Shown here: in pieces, positions 25,292 through 34,042 of the stretch
Numbering within the stretch: the first letter of the stretch is position 1
Layout of the letters: each line of letters begins with the position of its first letter
Assembly: GCA_023460395.1 (NCBI GenBank)
Contig: JAEWQB010000014.1
Span: forward strand, 124,001-188,000
Length of the DNA: 64,000 nt
Source: Pseudomonadota bacterium
Lineage (GTDB): Bacteria; Desulfobacterota; Desulfovibrionia; Desulfovibrionales; Desulfovibrionaceae
Reading direction: 5' to 3'
Position numbers and translations under genes: made by a program
Notes under the pieces: generated by a model
What the model was told of the DNA's origin: nothing
Database searches by the model: none
What the model saw: only the letters and a program-made list of their open reading frames with translations

Positions 25292-27049
25292 CTAATGCGT
25301 GGGGAATACGGTGGATATGATATGGCGAACGCGGTGGCGGTAGGTGTGGTTGGTAAGAATGTGTTCGCGCCAGAGGGTACGCAGGCTGGCTGCGTGGTGC
25401 GGGTTCGCCCGGAGATGGTTCACCCGGAAGGGAATGTCGGCGGCACGGTGGAAGCAAACGGCATCTGTCAATTGATGGGGGAAAATGTCCAGTCCCGGCG
25501 TCCAGTCGGTGAGGAGCAGCCCGCCCGCGGCCCACACGTCAAAGTGGCGTTGTGTAAGCCCGCCGGGCAATAACATGCCGGTGATATTCAGCACCACTTC
25601 CGCTTCGCGGTAGATCGCGGGCAATTGTGTATAATAGTCCACTGGGGGGCGCAGATCCTGTAAGCCCGCCACCATCGTGTGCCACGCGGTGTCACCAAAA
25701 ACAACAAGCCCGCATGCGGCGGCCTGTTCCAGACAGGCCACCCGCCAATGACGGGTCATATCGTCCGCTCCCGCGCCGATTTGGCGCGGCGTGTCCGGCC
25801 ACATGGCAACGTGGGGGGCATGCTTCGCCCACCAGTGGTAGTCCGGGCGCTCTCCCCGCGCGAGCAGAGACAGGGCGGCTTCGCGTAGCTCCGGTTTCGA
25901 GGAAATTCCTGAAAAATAGCGCTGCCGGTGGGGAAATTCCGATCGGCCCACAAAGACTACGGACCGCGACAGGGCACGGGGCGGGGTGCAGGGCTGCGCA
26001 TGAGGGTGGCCCGTGGGGTCAGTGTGACCGGGCGCGGGACGTTTGCTGTGTTCCACCGCCGGGGAGGGGCCGCCCCGTACATTTTTCTCACAAGAAGAAA
26101 CGAGGGAAAACAGGTCCGGGTCCGTAGCCAGCGGCAGGTGATGGACGAAGCGCGCCCCCGCTTCCCGCAGGCCGGGAAGAAATGTGGCATCGGTGACAAA
26201 GAGGGGCAGCAGTTTCCAGTAGGGGGCTTTGCAGCCGGAAAGAATATGCCACGGCGTGTCCACGCACCACGCCGCTACCTCCACCCCTGCGGCACGGAGT
26301 AGGTGATAGCGTTCGCCAAACGGGTCCAGTCCTTGAAAATTAACGCTGAAAAACAGAACGGGAGCAGACGGTGTTGTCACGGTATCCGGTTGCGTGTCCG
26401 CCTGCCGGGGGGAACGGGCGGCAAGTTCCACCAGTGTGGGAGGCAATGTATGGGCCAGCGTGTCCGGGTCCGTAACCCGGACGTGGCAGCCTTCGCCTGA
26501 AAATGCGTACTCCAATTCGCGGATAAGCAGACCGTCCGGGCGTCCCGGTAAAATAACCACAGGCTGCGGCATCGCAGGGCCGGACACGTTTTCGGGCGAG
26601 TCTTTTTTCGTGAATGCAGGGCAGGAGAGCGCGGCGGGGCCGCGCCGGAGCAGGTGCGCCCATTGCGCGGTTGCCAGCAGTGGTCCCCAGAAACTGGGAA
26701 ACAGGCGGATGCCGGGGCGATATGCCAGCACCGAGGCATTGCGCGGTATGCTGGCGAGCGAAGCGCCATCCGCAGGAATGGGTTGCCAATGGTTGGGAAG
26801 CGCGGCGTGCCAGCGGGGAGGCATCTGTGCGGCGAAAGCCGGGCATTCCAGATAAAAAACAGGCGCTGTGGCAGGAGGAGAGAGCAACTCCTCGACAGCT
26901 TTTCGGGCTATCGCGGGTGCCGGACCCACGCCGAGCAGAAGCGTCACGCTGCCTTTTCCGTAACGGTCGAATTGGTCTATGCCCTCTGCAAGCGACTGGG
27001 ACTTGCCAAGCTCATGAATGATGCGTATCCGTTCCGGTCTGTGAGGCAT
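25292..27049 (-). CDS. CgeB-like glycosyltransferase (DUF3880 plus GT-B C-terminal domain)
   Basis: 585 aa. The middle (about 235-330) resembles DUF3880: DPFGERYHLLRAAGVEVAAW, then WCVDTPW and FVHHLPLATDPDLF. The C-terminal part (about 400-560) resembles the Glyco_trans_1_2 / CgeB domain: RVACLEQAAACGLVVFGD, YREAEVVLNITGMLLPGG, RHFDVWAAGGLLLTDW. Probable sugar transfer to a surface structure; donor unknown. A low-complexity His/Pro insert separates the two halves. The frame is open further upstream, but that would overlap rlmE; ATG 27049 with AAGGG 6 nt upstream leaves a 54-bp divergent gap. Confidence 0.8.
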   Translation of the reverse strand: MPHRPERIRIIHELGKSQSLAEGIDQFDRYGKGSVTLLLGVGPAPAIARKAVEELLSPPATAPVFYLECPAFAAQMPPRWHAALPNHWQPIPADGASLASIPRNASVLAYRPGIRLFPSFWGPLLATAQWAHLLRRGPAALSCPAFTKKDSPENVSGPAMPQPVVILPGRPDGLLIRELEYAFSGEGCHVRVTDPDTLAHTLPPTLVELAARSPRQADTQPDTVTTPSAPVLFFSVNFQGLDPFGERYHLLRAAGVEVAAWCVDTPWHILSGCKAPYWKLLPLFVTDATFLPGLREAGARFVHHLPLATDPDLFSLVSSCEKNVRGGPSPAVEHSKRPAPGHTDPTGHPHAQPCTPPRALSRSVVFVGRSEFPHRQRYFSGISSKPELREAALSLLARGERPDYHWWAKHAPHVAMWPDTPRQIGAGADDMTRHWRVACLEQAAACGLVVFGDTAWHTMVAGLQDLRPPVDYYTQLPAIYREAEVVLNITGMLLPGGLTQRHFDVWAAGGLLLTDWTPGLDIFPHQLTDAVCFHRAADIPFRVNHLRANPHHAASLRTLWREHILTNHTYRHRVRHIISTVFPTH

Positions 27050-27103
27050 ATGCGGCCCTTGGCGTTCAGGGCACTTTGCGTTACAAGTGCCGCAGGTGAA
27101 AAT

Positions 27104-27814
27104 ATGAAAGTATACCGCGACCATTATTTCAAAAAGGCCAAACAGGAAAATTATCCTGCGCGGTCTATCTACAAGCTTAAGGAAATCGACAAGCGCTTCA
27201 AGCTGTTCCGTTCCGGCATGCGAGTGCTGGACTTGGGAGCCGCTCCGGGGTCATGGTCGCTTGGCGCCGCCGAAATGGTGGGGCCAAAGGGGCGTGTGCT
27301 CGGGGCCGACATCCAAAATACGGAAACACGGTTTCCCGTCAATGTTACCTTCATGCGAGAGGACGTTTTTCAGCGTTCTCAGGCGTTTGAAGACGCGTTA
27401 GCCGCCATGATGCCACTAGACGTGGTTATGAGTGACATGGCCCCCAATACCACGGGCCACAAGTTCACTGATCAGGCCCGGTCTGCGGAACTATGCCGCG
27501 AGGCACTTGCGGTGGCGGCCTATTGCCTGATACATGGCGGCAGCTTTATCGTCAAAATTTTCATGGGGCCGGATTTCCACGAATTCGCGGCGGATATGCG
27601 CACGCATTTTTCCACCGTTAAGACGTTTAAGCCCAAAAGCTCCCGCGCCGAAAGTAAAGAAATATTCTATATCGGCATGGGGTTCAAGGGCGGGAATGAC
27701 CGAGGTGTGGTGCCTTCTGCGGATTTTTCCGCCGATGCCGCCGCGCGGGACGGCGCAGTGCCTTCGCCGGATGCTGCCAATCCCGGTGGCCCGACCCCTG
27801 AACAGCACAAGTAG
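27104..27814 (+). CDS. rlmE: 23S rRNA 2'-O-methyltransferase RlmE (FtsJ/RrmJ)
   Basis: 236 aa. It methylates U2552 in the 23S A-loop late in 50S assembly. K-D-K-E tetrad visible: YKLKEIDK start, DLGAAPGSWS SAM loop, SDMAPNTTGH, FIVKIFMG, and KPKSSRAESKEIFYIG. After the catalytic domain (about residue 200) comes a 36-residue low-complexity tail rich in Pro/Ala/Asp that family members lack. AGGTG precedes ATG 27104; the longer open frame upstream lies antisense to the glycosyltransferase and is not used. Divergent from that gene. Confidence 0.93.
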   Translation: MKVYRDHYFKKAKQENYPARSIYKLKEIDKRFKLFRSGMRVLDLGAAPGSWSLGAAEMVGPKGRVLGADIQNTETRFPVNVTFMREDVFQRSQAFEDALAAMMPLDVVMSDMAPNTTGHKFTDQARSAELCREALAVAAYCLIHGGSFIVKIFMGPDFHEFAADMRTHFSTVKTFKPKSSRAESKEIFYIGMGFKGGNDRGVVPSADFSADAAARDGAVPSPDAANPGGPTPEQHK

Positions 27815-27875
27815 TATGTAGTATAAGGTATGTATTCACGAGCGTCATACACAGGCGCAATGCCAAGGAGGACAT

Positions 27876-28622
27876 ATGGCAGGACACAGTAAATGGGCGA
27901 ATATCCAGCATCGCAAGGGGCGTCAGGACGCGAAACGCTCCAAGGCCTTCACCAAAGCCGCTAAGGAAATCATCATTGCGGCTAAAGGAGGCGGAGACCC
28001 CGCTGGGAATGCCCGTCTGCGCGCCGCCATTGCAGCCGCCAAGGCGGTGAACCTCCCCAAAGAACGAATTGAAAACGCCATAAAAAAAGGCACGGGCGAA
28101 CTGGCCGGTGGCGAAATTTTTGAAGTCATGTATGAGGGCTATGGTCCCGCTGGCGTAGCTCTGCTTATCGAAGCCGCCACAGACAACCGCAACCGTACTG
28201 TGGCTGAAGTGCGTCACCTGCTCGGTAAGGGTGGTGGCTCCATGGGTGAAGCGGGCTGCGTGAGCTGGATGTTCGACCGCAAGGGCGTTATCTCCGTGGC
28301 AAAGGAAGCCATTTCCGAAGAACAGATAATGGAATTGGCGCTGGAAGCCGGTGCTGAGGATGTGGTGGATCAGGGCGACACGTGGGAAATTCAGGCCGGA
28401 CTCAGCGACTTTGAAGCGGTGCGCAGCGCCTTTGAAGCTGCCAGCGTGGAAATGGATTCCGCCGAACTTGCCATGGTGCCCCAAAACACTATTGAAGTAG
28501 ACGCTCTGGCGGGGCAGAAATTGCTCAACCTTGTGGATATGCTTGAAGACAACGACGACGTGCAAAACGTCTGGGCGAACTTTGACCTCTCAGACGAGGC
28601 CATGGCGGAACTGGATAAGTAG
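27876..28622 (+). CDS. YebC/PmpR family protein (TACO1 type)
   Basis: 248 aa with the full family core: MAGHSKWANIQHRKGRQD, NLPKERIENAIKKGTGE, YEGYGPAGVALLIEAATDN, NRTVAEVRHLLGKGGGS. Members are described both as transcriptional regulators and as translation factors that relieve ribosome stalling on polyproline. AAGGAG lies 6 nt before ATG 27876. It precedes ruvC, a very common neighbourhood, but a terminator separates the two. Confidence 0.95.
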   Translation: MAGHSKWANIQHRKGRQDAKRSKAFTKAAKEIIIAAKGGGDPAGNARLRAAIAAAKAVNLPKERIENAIKKGTGELAGGEIFEVMYEGYGPAGVALLIEAATDNRNRTVAEVRHLLGKGGGSMGEAGCVSWMFDRKGVISVAKEAISEEQIMELALEAGAEDVVDQGDTWEIQAGLSDFEAVRSAFEAASVEMDSAELAMVPQNTIEVDALAGQKLLNLVDMLEDNDDVQNVWANFDLSDEAMAELDK

Positions 28623-28627
28623 GCAAC

Positions 28628-28659
28628 GCGCCCGTCCCCGCGACGGGCGCTTTCGTTTG
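28628..28659 (+). terminator. Terminator between yebC and ruvC
   Basis: Perfect 9-bp arms GCGCCCGTC / GACGGGCGC (28628-28650) with 5-nt loop, followed by TTTCGTTTGT. The interrupted U-tract suggests partial read-through into ruvC. Confidence 0.65.
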
Positions 28660-28690
28660 TGACACCTGCCGACAGGCGAAGGAAGACGGC

Positions 28691-29191
28691 ATGACGGCGG
28701 AATTGATTGTGCTGGGCATCGACCCCGGCTCCCGTGTGACGGGGTGGGGGGTGGTGCGCGAGCGCTCAGGTGTGGCTTCATTGGTGGCGTGCGGCACAGT
28801 GCGCACTGCCGAAGCGGATATGCCCCGACGGCTTGGCGTTATTTTTCGTGGTGTGGTGGATGTTATTGCAGCGCACGGGCCAACGGTGGTGGCTGTGGAA
28901 AATGTGTTTACCGCTAAAAACCCTGCCTCGGCACTCAAGCTTGGGCAGGCGCGCGGGGCGGCTATAGCGGCATGCGCCCTGCACGGACTGGAGGTACACA
29001 GCTACGAGCCGACTAAGGTCAAACAGACGTTGGTGGGAGTGGGCAGGGCGGACAAACAGCAGGTTGCCTTCATGGTGGCTACAGTGCTGGGCGTGAAAAA
29101 GCCTACTTGGGCCGTGGATGCGAGTGATGCGCTGGCTGTGGCGCTGTGTCACCTGACTATGCGCCGATACGCCCGTATTCTGAACAGCTAA
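28691..29191 (+). CDS. ruvC: Holliday junction resolvase RuvC
   Basis: 166 aa endonuclease that cuts Holliday junctions with RuvAB. RNase H-like fold with catalytic acids: Asp11 in GIDPGSRVTGWG, Glu in VAVENVFTAKNP, and the C-terminal DASDALAVALCH pair. GAAGGAAG lies about 7 nt before ATG 28691. ruvA and ruvB follow on the same strand after a 188-bp gap. Confidence 0.97.
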   Translation: MTAELIVLGIDPGSRVTGWGVVRERSGVASLVACGTVRTAEADMPRRLGVIFRGVVDVIAAHGPTVVAVENVFTAKNPASALKLGQARGAAIAACALHGLEVHSYEPTKVKQTLVGVGRADKQQVAFMVATVLGVKKPTWAVDASDALAVALCHLTMRRYARILNS

Positions 29192-29379
29192 CGGGGCTGT
29201 GACGGCAGGGTTTCTTTATACCGTGAGCTTCGGGACGGCTGCTTCCTCTTGTGCCGGACGGCAGCCACGTCTTTCCTTCCCCTGTGTATTGCGCTACAAC
29301 GGTCAGCAATCGGGATCGTACCGTAAGCGGGGAGCGGCCCGTAAGATTCTGCCATTTAGTATGGGAAAAGGAAGCAAGC

Positions 29380-29985
29380 ATGATCGCGTATCTTGAGGGG
29401 CGTCTGGCGGACGCGGCAGGCATGGCCGTGGTCGTAGTGACACCCGGAGGGGTTGGCTACGAGGTTTTCTTGCCCGCGCACACGCTGGCCCACCTGCCGG
29501 AAAAGGGGGGCGAGCTGGCGGTGTATGCGTACACCGTGGTGCGCGAGGATGCGCTGGAGTTGTACGGCTTCCAGACATGGGACGAGCGCCAGACGTTCGG
29601 GGTGCTGCTTTCTATTTCCAAGGTGGGAGCCAAAACCGCGTTGGGGATTCTTTCCCAATTCCGTCCAGACGATCTCCGCCGCCTCGTGATGGAAGACGAC
29701 GTGGATGGGCTGACCCGTGTTTCCGGGATCGGCAAAAAGAGCGCACAACATATTTTTCTGGAGCTGAAATACAAGCTCAAAGTGGAAAGTCTGCCCGCCG
29801 CTGCCGCCTTGTCTGACAGCACGCCGGGGGCGTTATTTCGGGATGCGCTGGGAGGGCTGTGCAACCTTGGCTATACCGAGGATGAGGCCGGGCTTGTGCT
29901 GCGGAATGTATTGAAGGAAGAACCTGACCTTGACGTGGGCGGCGCACTGCGTGCCGCGCTTAAGGCGCTTGCCAAGGGACGCTGA
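29380..29985 (+). CDS. ruvA: Holliday junction branch-migration protein RuvA
   Basis: 201 aa. The tetrameric junction-recognition subunit: OB-fold (about 1-65; MIAYLEGRLADAAG, GVGYEVFLP), two helix-hairpin-helix motifs (SISKVGAKTALGIL and VSGIGKKSAQHIFLELK), and the C-terminal RuvB-binding helices after an Ala/Ser linker. The frame is open upstream, but ATG 29380 with AAGGA about 8 nt before it gives the family start. Its TGA overlaps the ruvB ATG by one base. Confidence 0.97.
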   Translation: MIAYLEGRLADAAGMAVVVVTPGGVGYEVFLPAHTLAHLPEKGGELAVYAYTVVREDALELYGFQTWDERQTFGVLLSISKVGAKTALGILSQFRPDDLRRLVMEDDVDGLTRVSGIGKKSAQHIFLELKYKLKVESLPAAAALSDSTPGALFRDALGGLCNLGYTEDEAGLVLRNVLKEEPDLDVGGALRAALKALAKGR

Positions 29986-30968
29986 TGCAGTTTGACGACA
30001 CTTCTTGCGCCATGAACACGTGTATGGATGAGACCGTTCGCCCCCCGTCGCTGGAGGAATTCATCGGGCAGGAGGAGTTGCGGAGTAATCTGCGCGTGTA
30101 TCTTCAGGCAGCCCGTGAGCGTGGGCAGGCCATGGACCATACCCTGTTTTACGGAAATCCGGGACTGGGCAAGACCACACTTTCACAGATTATGGCAAGC
30201 GAACTGGGGGTAAATCTGGTTTCCACCTCCGGTCCGGTGCTGGAACGCAGCGGCGATCTGGCAGCCATTTTGACCAATTTGGGACGGCACGACATTCTCT
30301 TTGTGGACGAAATTCACCGCATGCCTCCCGCGGTGGAGGAAGTGCTGTACCCCGCACTGGAAGATTTTAAGCTTGATCTTGTCATCGGGCAGGGACCGGG
30401 TGCGCGGACGGTCAAGATAGATTTGGAGCCGTTCACCTTGGTGGGGGCCACCACCCGCATCGGCCTTCTTTCCTCGCCCCTCCGTGACCGGTTTGGCTGT
30501 ATTTTTCGTCTGGAATTTTACACACCGCAGGATCTGGCCCGCATTGTGGCCCGCACCGCCCGTATTTTACGGGTGGAGTTGACCCACGACGGGGCGCTGG
30601 AAATAGGCAGGCGTTCGCGCGGGACACCGCGTATAGCCAACCGTCTGCTGCGCCGTGTGCGCGATTTCGCCACGGTCAAAGGCGGCGGTTCGGTGGACGC
30701 GGAACAGGCCGCCGAGGCACTGGGCCGGATGGATGTGGACGAGCATGGACTGGACCAGATGGACCGCAAGCTGCTGACGGTGCTTATAGAGCATTTTGGC
30801 GGTGGTCCTGTGGGCGTGAAAACGCTGGCTGTGGCCTGCTCGGAGGAAGTGCGCACCATTGAGGATATTTACGAGCCATATCTCATTCAGTGTGGCTTTC
30901 TTAAGCGCACTCCACGCGGACGTATGGCTACGCCTCGCGCGTACCGCCATCTGAATCTTCTGGCCTAA
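29985..30968 (+). CDS. ruvB: Holliday junction branch-migration ATPase RuvB
   Basis: 327 aa AAA+ motor. Walker A GNPGLGKT at 57-64, Walker B LFVDEIHRM at about 107, sensor 1 VGATTRIGLLS, arginine finger LRDRFG, and a winged-helix C-terminus (GFLKRTPRGRMATPRAYRHL). Family start is often RPPSLEEFIGQ; the first in-frame ATG at 29985 overlaps the ruvA stop and implies coupling, though ATG 30012 (MNTCMDE) could also serve. Confidence 0.97.
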   Translation: MQFDDTSCAMNTCMDETVRPPSLEEFIGQEELRSNLRVYLQAARERGQAMDHTLFYGNPGLGKTTLSQIMASELGVNLVSTSGPVLERSGDLAAILTNLGRHDILFVDEIHRMPPAVEEVLYPALEDFKLDLVIGQGPGARTVKIDLEPFTLVGATTRIGLLSSPLRDRFGCIFRLEFYTPQDLARIVARTARILRVELTHDGALEIGRRSRGTPRIANRLLRRVRDFATVKGGGSVDAEQAAEALGRMDVDEHGLDQMDRKLLTVLIEHFGGGPVGVKTLAVACSEEVRTIEDIYEPYLIQCGFLKRTPRGRMATPRAYRHLNLLA

Positions 30969-31038
30969 TCCCGGCCCGCTTTCCGGCTAGGGAAGCGTTG
31001 CCCGCGAATACCCTTTTTCTTCCGTAAAAGGATGCATC

Positions 31039-31761
31039 ATGCCGCAGAAAATGTGCCGTGTTGAACTTTTGGCTTCCACCCCGGAACCTGCGTCGCTGAT
31101 CTACGCCGCGTTCAGACAGTGTTATCACGACGGGTTTGTGGGAGATATGTGGGAGCGGTTGCTAAATGGAGAGATCTCTCCAGAAAAACAGGCGGAGTTC
31201 ATTGGTCGTATTTTGGAGTCTGGACACACCAGCCCCATTGAGCACGTTTCTTTCACGTTTGCCGTAGAAGGAGTTTCCCGCGCGCTCACGCACCAGCTAG
31301 TGCGCCATCGCATTGCTTCATATTCCCAGCAAAGTCAGCGGTACGTGGATGGTTCGCAATGTGACTACATTCTTCCCCCTGCCATTGCCCGCATTCCTGA
31401 GGCCAAGGCCCGGTTTGAGGCGTTTATGGAAGAAATGGGCAGTGCGTACCGCGATATCAAGGCTATTCTGGAAGACCATGGGCGGGGTGCCAAAGCAAAA
31501 GAAGACGCCCGGTTTGTGTTGCCGCAAGCGGCGGAATCAAAAATTGTCTTCACCATGAATTGCCGCAGTCTGTTGAATTTTTTTGAGCATCGTTGCTGTA
31601 CCCGCGCGCAGTGGGAAATTCAGGGCATGGCGAAAAATATGCTTTCCCTGTGCCGGGAACATCTGCCCGTGATTTTTGCCACGGCGGGTGCGCGTTGCGA
31701 ACGACTAAAATTTTGTCCTGAAGGGGAAAAATTCACCTGTGGTCGGTATCCGTTGCCTTAG
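31039..31761 (+). CDS. thyX: Flavin-dependent thymidylate synthase ThyX
   Basis: 240 aa. It makes dTMP from dUMP using FAD, NADPH and methylene-tetrahydrofolate. The ThyX motif is RHRIASYSQQSQRY at 89-102, preceded by GHTSPIEHVSFTF, and with NCRSLLNFFEHRCC and AQWEIQ later. Use of ThyX instead of ThyA lets the cell survive with low dihydrofolate reductase activity. AAGGA lies about 8 nt before ATG 31039. Last gene before the AT-rich dnaA leader. Confidence 0.95.
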   Translation: MPQKMCRVELLASTPEPASLIYAAFRQCYHDGFVGDMWERLLNGEISPEKQAEFIGRILESGHTSPIEHVSFTFAVEGVSRALTHQLVRHRIASYSQQSQRYVDGSQCDYILPPAIARIPEAKARFEAFMEEMGSAYRDIKAILEDHGRGAKAKEDARFVLPQAAESKIVFTMNCRSLLNFFEHRCCTRAQWEIQGMAKNMLSLCREHLPVIFATAGARCERLKFCPEGEKFTCGRYPLP

Positions 31762-32117
31762 AATATAACAGTCCCGTGGGCGTATTTTGTCTGGCACCCC
31801 GACAGTAGGAAAAATTATCATCTCTAAAGGGCGTGTTTTTGAAAAACAGGAATATTTTCGGAAAATCGACGATATTTTGAAATATACCTGTGGAAAACTT
31901 TTTTTTCATGATGTGGACAACGTGTGGATAAGCCGAAGAAACGCTTGTTTTCCGTGGCTTCTCGCGAAGGCTTGAAAACCGCCAATCTTAGAAAAATATT
32001 TTAAAATTTAGTGTGTTGCGAGATTCTTTCTAATGGGGAAAGCCCGCATCGCGCGGCAGCGCATCGGGCAGTAATCCAACGTTGCACCAAAACCATATAC
32101 CTCGTAGTACCATCTCC
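31762..32117. other. AT-rich dnaA upstream region, possible origin
   Basis: 356 bp. AT-rich stretches at 31795-31890 and 31988-32010 flank three same-orientation DnaA-box-like 9-mers (31889-31931). The last 100 bp is the dnaA leader. It is either the chromosomal origin, part of a bipartite one, or the autoregulatory region of dnaA. A weak -35 TTGAAA at 31972 is followed by AT-rich sequence without a clear -10. Confidence 0.6.
31889..31931 (-). promoter_or_regulatory. Cluster of three DnaA boxes
   Basis: Plus-strand 9-mers TGTGGAAAA (31889-31897), TGTGGACAA (31912-31920) and TGTGGATAA (31923-31931). The last is the exact complement of the consensus TTATCCACA; the other two differ at one base each. 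All point the same way; the last two are 11 bp apart start to start, one helical turn. Confidence 0.8.
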
Positions 32118-33530
32118 ATGACTGACATATGGGCGCATATCCAGCAGATTCTGCAATCTAAGATGAATCCCGGCCTTTTTAAGGTCTGGATTTCCCCTCT
32201 TTCCGCCGAAGTGGATGGACAGAATATCTGCCTGACCGCCTCTAACGAATTCGTTGCCGCGTGGGTTCGGGACCGCTTGCTTGGTGAAATTACCGAAGCT
32301 GCCGCCGAGGCCATGGGAAACACCCCCACAATCCGCGTGGTAGCCAGCAAGGTGCCGCAGCGCATACCCGTCCGCCGCGCTCAACCGGCGGCACCGCAAA
32401 ACACGCGGGCTTCCAAGAACGCGGCTGGTCCTCTTATTTACACCGCGCCGCAGCAAGTTCCGCTGCCTATGGATTCGCAGCCGCTAGTCAGCCGCGCCAT
32501 TGACTGGCGTTTTGACTTCGACAGCTTTGTGGTGGGCCGTTGCAACGATCTGGCATTCGCCGCCTCGCAAGGAATTTCCCGTGCGTCCTTTTCCACGGAT
32601 ACGCTTTTCCTCAGCTCCGGGCCGGGGTTGGGCAAGACACACCTGATGCAGGCCGTGGGGAGTGAACTGTGCCGCACCAGCAACCGCAGCAGACTGCGGG
32701 TGGAGTATCTAACCGCAGAAGAGTTTGCCACGCGTCTTATCACTGCCCTGAAAAGCAGAGATGTGGAGCGCTTCAAAGCCCGATACCGGGACGTAGATCT
32801 GCTTTTGCTGGAAGATGTGCATTTTTTGCAAGGTAAAGAGCGTATGCAGGACGAGGTGCTTGCCACGGTCAAGGCCCTGCAGTCCCGCGGCTCCCGCGTG
32901 GTGCTTTCCAGTTCGTTTGCGCCGCGCGACCTTAAGGAAGTGGATTCGCAACTGGTTTCCCGTTTCTGCTCCGGGCTTATTGCCTGCATTGATAAGCCGG
33001 ACCTGAATACCCGGCGCGATATCCTGCGTAGCAAGGCCAACCAGTATCATGTGAACCTGCCGGAAAATGTTACGGAATTGCTGGCCGAAAATATTCGCAC
33101 CGACGTGCGGCAGATAGAAAGCTGCCTGCACAACCTTATCCTTAAGGCGCGGTTGCTCAATCAGCAAATATCCATGGATATTGCGTGGGACGTTATCAGC
33201 CATTACGCCACGCAGGAAACGATCATGGATATGGACAGCATCATCCGCTGTGTCTGTCAGGGATTCGATCTTTCTCCTTCGCAGCTTAATTCGCGCAGCC
33301 GCCGTAAAGAACTGGTGGTGGCCCGCAATACGGTTTTTTATCTTGCCCGCAAGCACACCGATATGTCCCTTAAAGACATTGGTAACTTTTTCAACCGCAC
33401 CCATTCCACGGTCCTTAAGGGGATTACCAACCTTGAGCGTGAAATGAGCCGGGAGACGCCCACTGGGCGGCAGGTGTCTAACGCCGTTTCCATGGTCGAG
33501 CGCAATGGGCGGGTGCAATTGTTGTCCTGA
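32118..33530 (+). CDS. dnaA: Chromosomal replication initiator DnaA
   Basis: 470 aa. Domain I about 1-75 (VWISPLSAEV), linker II, AAA+ domain III (Walker A GPGLGKT 168-174; Walker B LLLLEDVHFL 228-237, with Glu where most DnaA have Asp), domain IV (SRRKELVVARNTVFYLARKH; recognition loop NRTHSTV from about 426). In E. coli that loop reads GRDHTTV; here Thr replaces the base-contacting Asp while His and the Ser/Thr stay. Desulfovibrio genomes can carry two dnaA genes, and proximity to ruvB suggests this may be the second. ATG 32118 lacks a good ribosome site; a TTG at 32082 is in frame. Confidence 0.93.
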   Translation: MTDIWAHIQQILQSKMNPGLFKVWISPLSAEVDGQNICLTASNEFVAAWVRDRLLGEITEAAAEAMGNTPTIRVVASKVPQRIPVRRAQPAAPQNTRASKNAAGPLIYTAPQQVPLPMDSQPLVSRAIDWRFDFDSFVVGRCNDLAFAASQGISRASFSTDTLFLSSGPGLGKTHLMQAVGSELCRTSNRSRLRVEYLTAEEFATRLITALKSRDVERFKARYRDVDLLLLEDVHFLQGKERMQDEVLATVKALQSRGSRVVLSSSFAPRDLKEVDSQLVSRFCSGLIACIDKPDLNTRRDILRSKANQYHVNLPENVTELLAENIRTDVRQIESCLHNLILKARLLNQQISMDIAWDVISHYATQETIMDMDSIIRCVCQGFDLSPSQLNSRSRRKELVVARNTVFYLARKHTDMSLKDIGNFFNRTHSTVLKGITNLEREMSRETPTGRQVSNAVSMVERNGRVQLLS

Positions 33531-33564
33531 TCGGCTCCGTGTTCGGCAATGGAGTGACAAAAGA

Positions 33565-33590
33565 GCCGCCGTATGGCGGCATGTGTTTTT
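33565..33590 (+). terminator. First terminator after dnaA
   Basis: Arms GCCGCC / GGCGGC (33565-33580) with GTAT loop, followed by ATGTGTTTTT. Confidence 0.7.
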
Positions 33591-33608
33591 GTCGGACCCA
33601 GTATGTAT

Positions 33609-33649
33609 GTAAAGCGTGGAACACATGGTGTTCCGCGCTTTACTTTTTT
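33609..33649 (+). terminator. Second, strong terminator after dnaA
   Basis: 16-bp stem (arms starting GTAAAGCGTGG, one G-T pair) with a 3-nt loop at 33609-33643, followed by TTTTTT. Double termination isolates dnaA from downstream genes. Confidence 0.9.
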
Positions 33650-33711
33650 AATCGGCGCGATGTCCCTACACGCCCCGTTCCTTTTCACGGGCGGCTGCCG
33701 GATTTTTCAGC

Positions 33712-33853
33712 GTTTGGCGTAGGGTCTGACGTATCATTTGACGTATCGCCTGACCGCCTGACGTAGCGTTTGGCATACCGCCTGACGTAGTACCGCCCGA
33801 TGTATGCCCGGCCTATCGTTGGGCGTATCGCCCGGCGTACCGTTTGGCGTGCG
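33712..33853. repeat. Degenerate tandem repeat, 12-nt period
   Basis: About twelve units on a GYYTGRCGTAYC theme: GTTTGGCGTAGG, GTCTGACGTATC, ATTTGACGTATC, GCCTGACGTAGC, GTTTGGCATACC, GTTGGGCGTATC, GCCCGGCGTACC, GTTTGGCGTGCG, with some shorter (8-9 nt) or longer (14-15 nt) units between. It lies just after the dnaA terminators. Not a DnaA-box array. Confidence 0.75.
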
Positions 33854-34042
33854 CAGCTCGTATCCTGATTTCGATTCCGGTGCGGTGGGTTTGCGGGTCT
33901 GCCACAGGCTTTGTGTTCTGGTTATGTGAAAGCACGGCCTTTCACGCGAAGATTCCGGCGCGAAAAGAAGAATTCGCCGCTTTTCTTCTGGAAGGGAAAT
34001 GGATACAGAGAATGACGCGAAAGTGCGCGGCAGGGAGGTGGT

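Larger units (their letters stand above)
33531..34042. other. Intergenic region dnaA to XRE-cupin gene
   Basis: 512 bp. It contains two tandem terminators (33565-33649), the 12-nt repeat array (33712-33853) and about 190 bp of leader for the next gene. No credible protein gene on either strand. Confidence 0.65.

Noticed and set aside
31972..32003. dnaA core promoter
   Set aside because: TTGAAA is followed by AT-rich sequence with only poor -10 candidates at 18-19 nt spacing, so no separate promoter feature was called.
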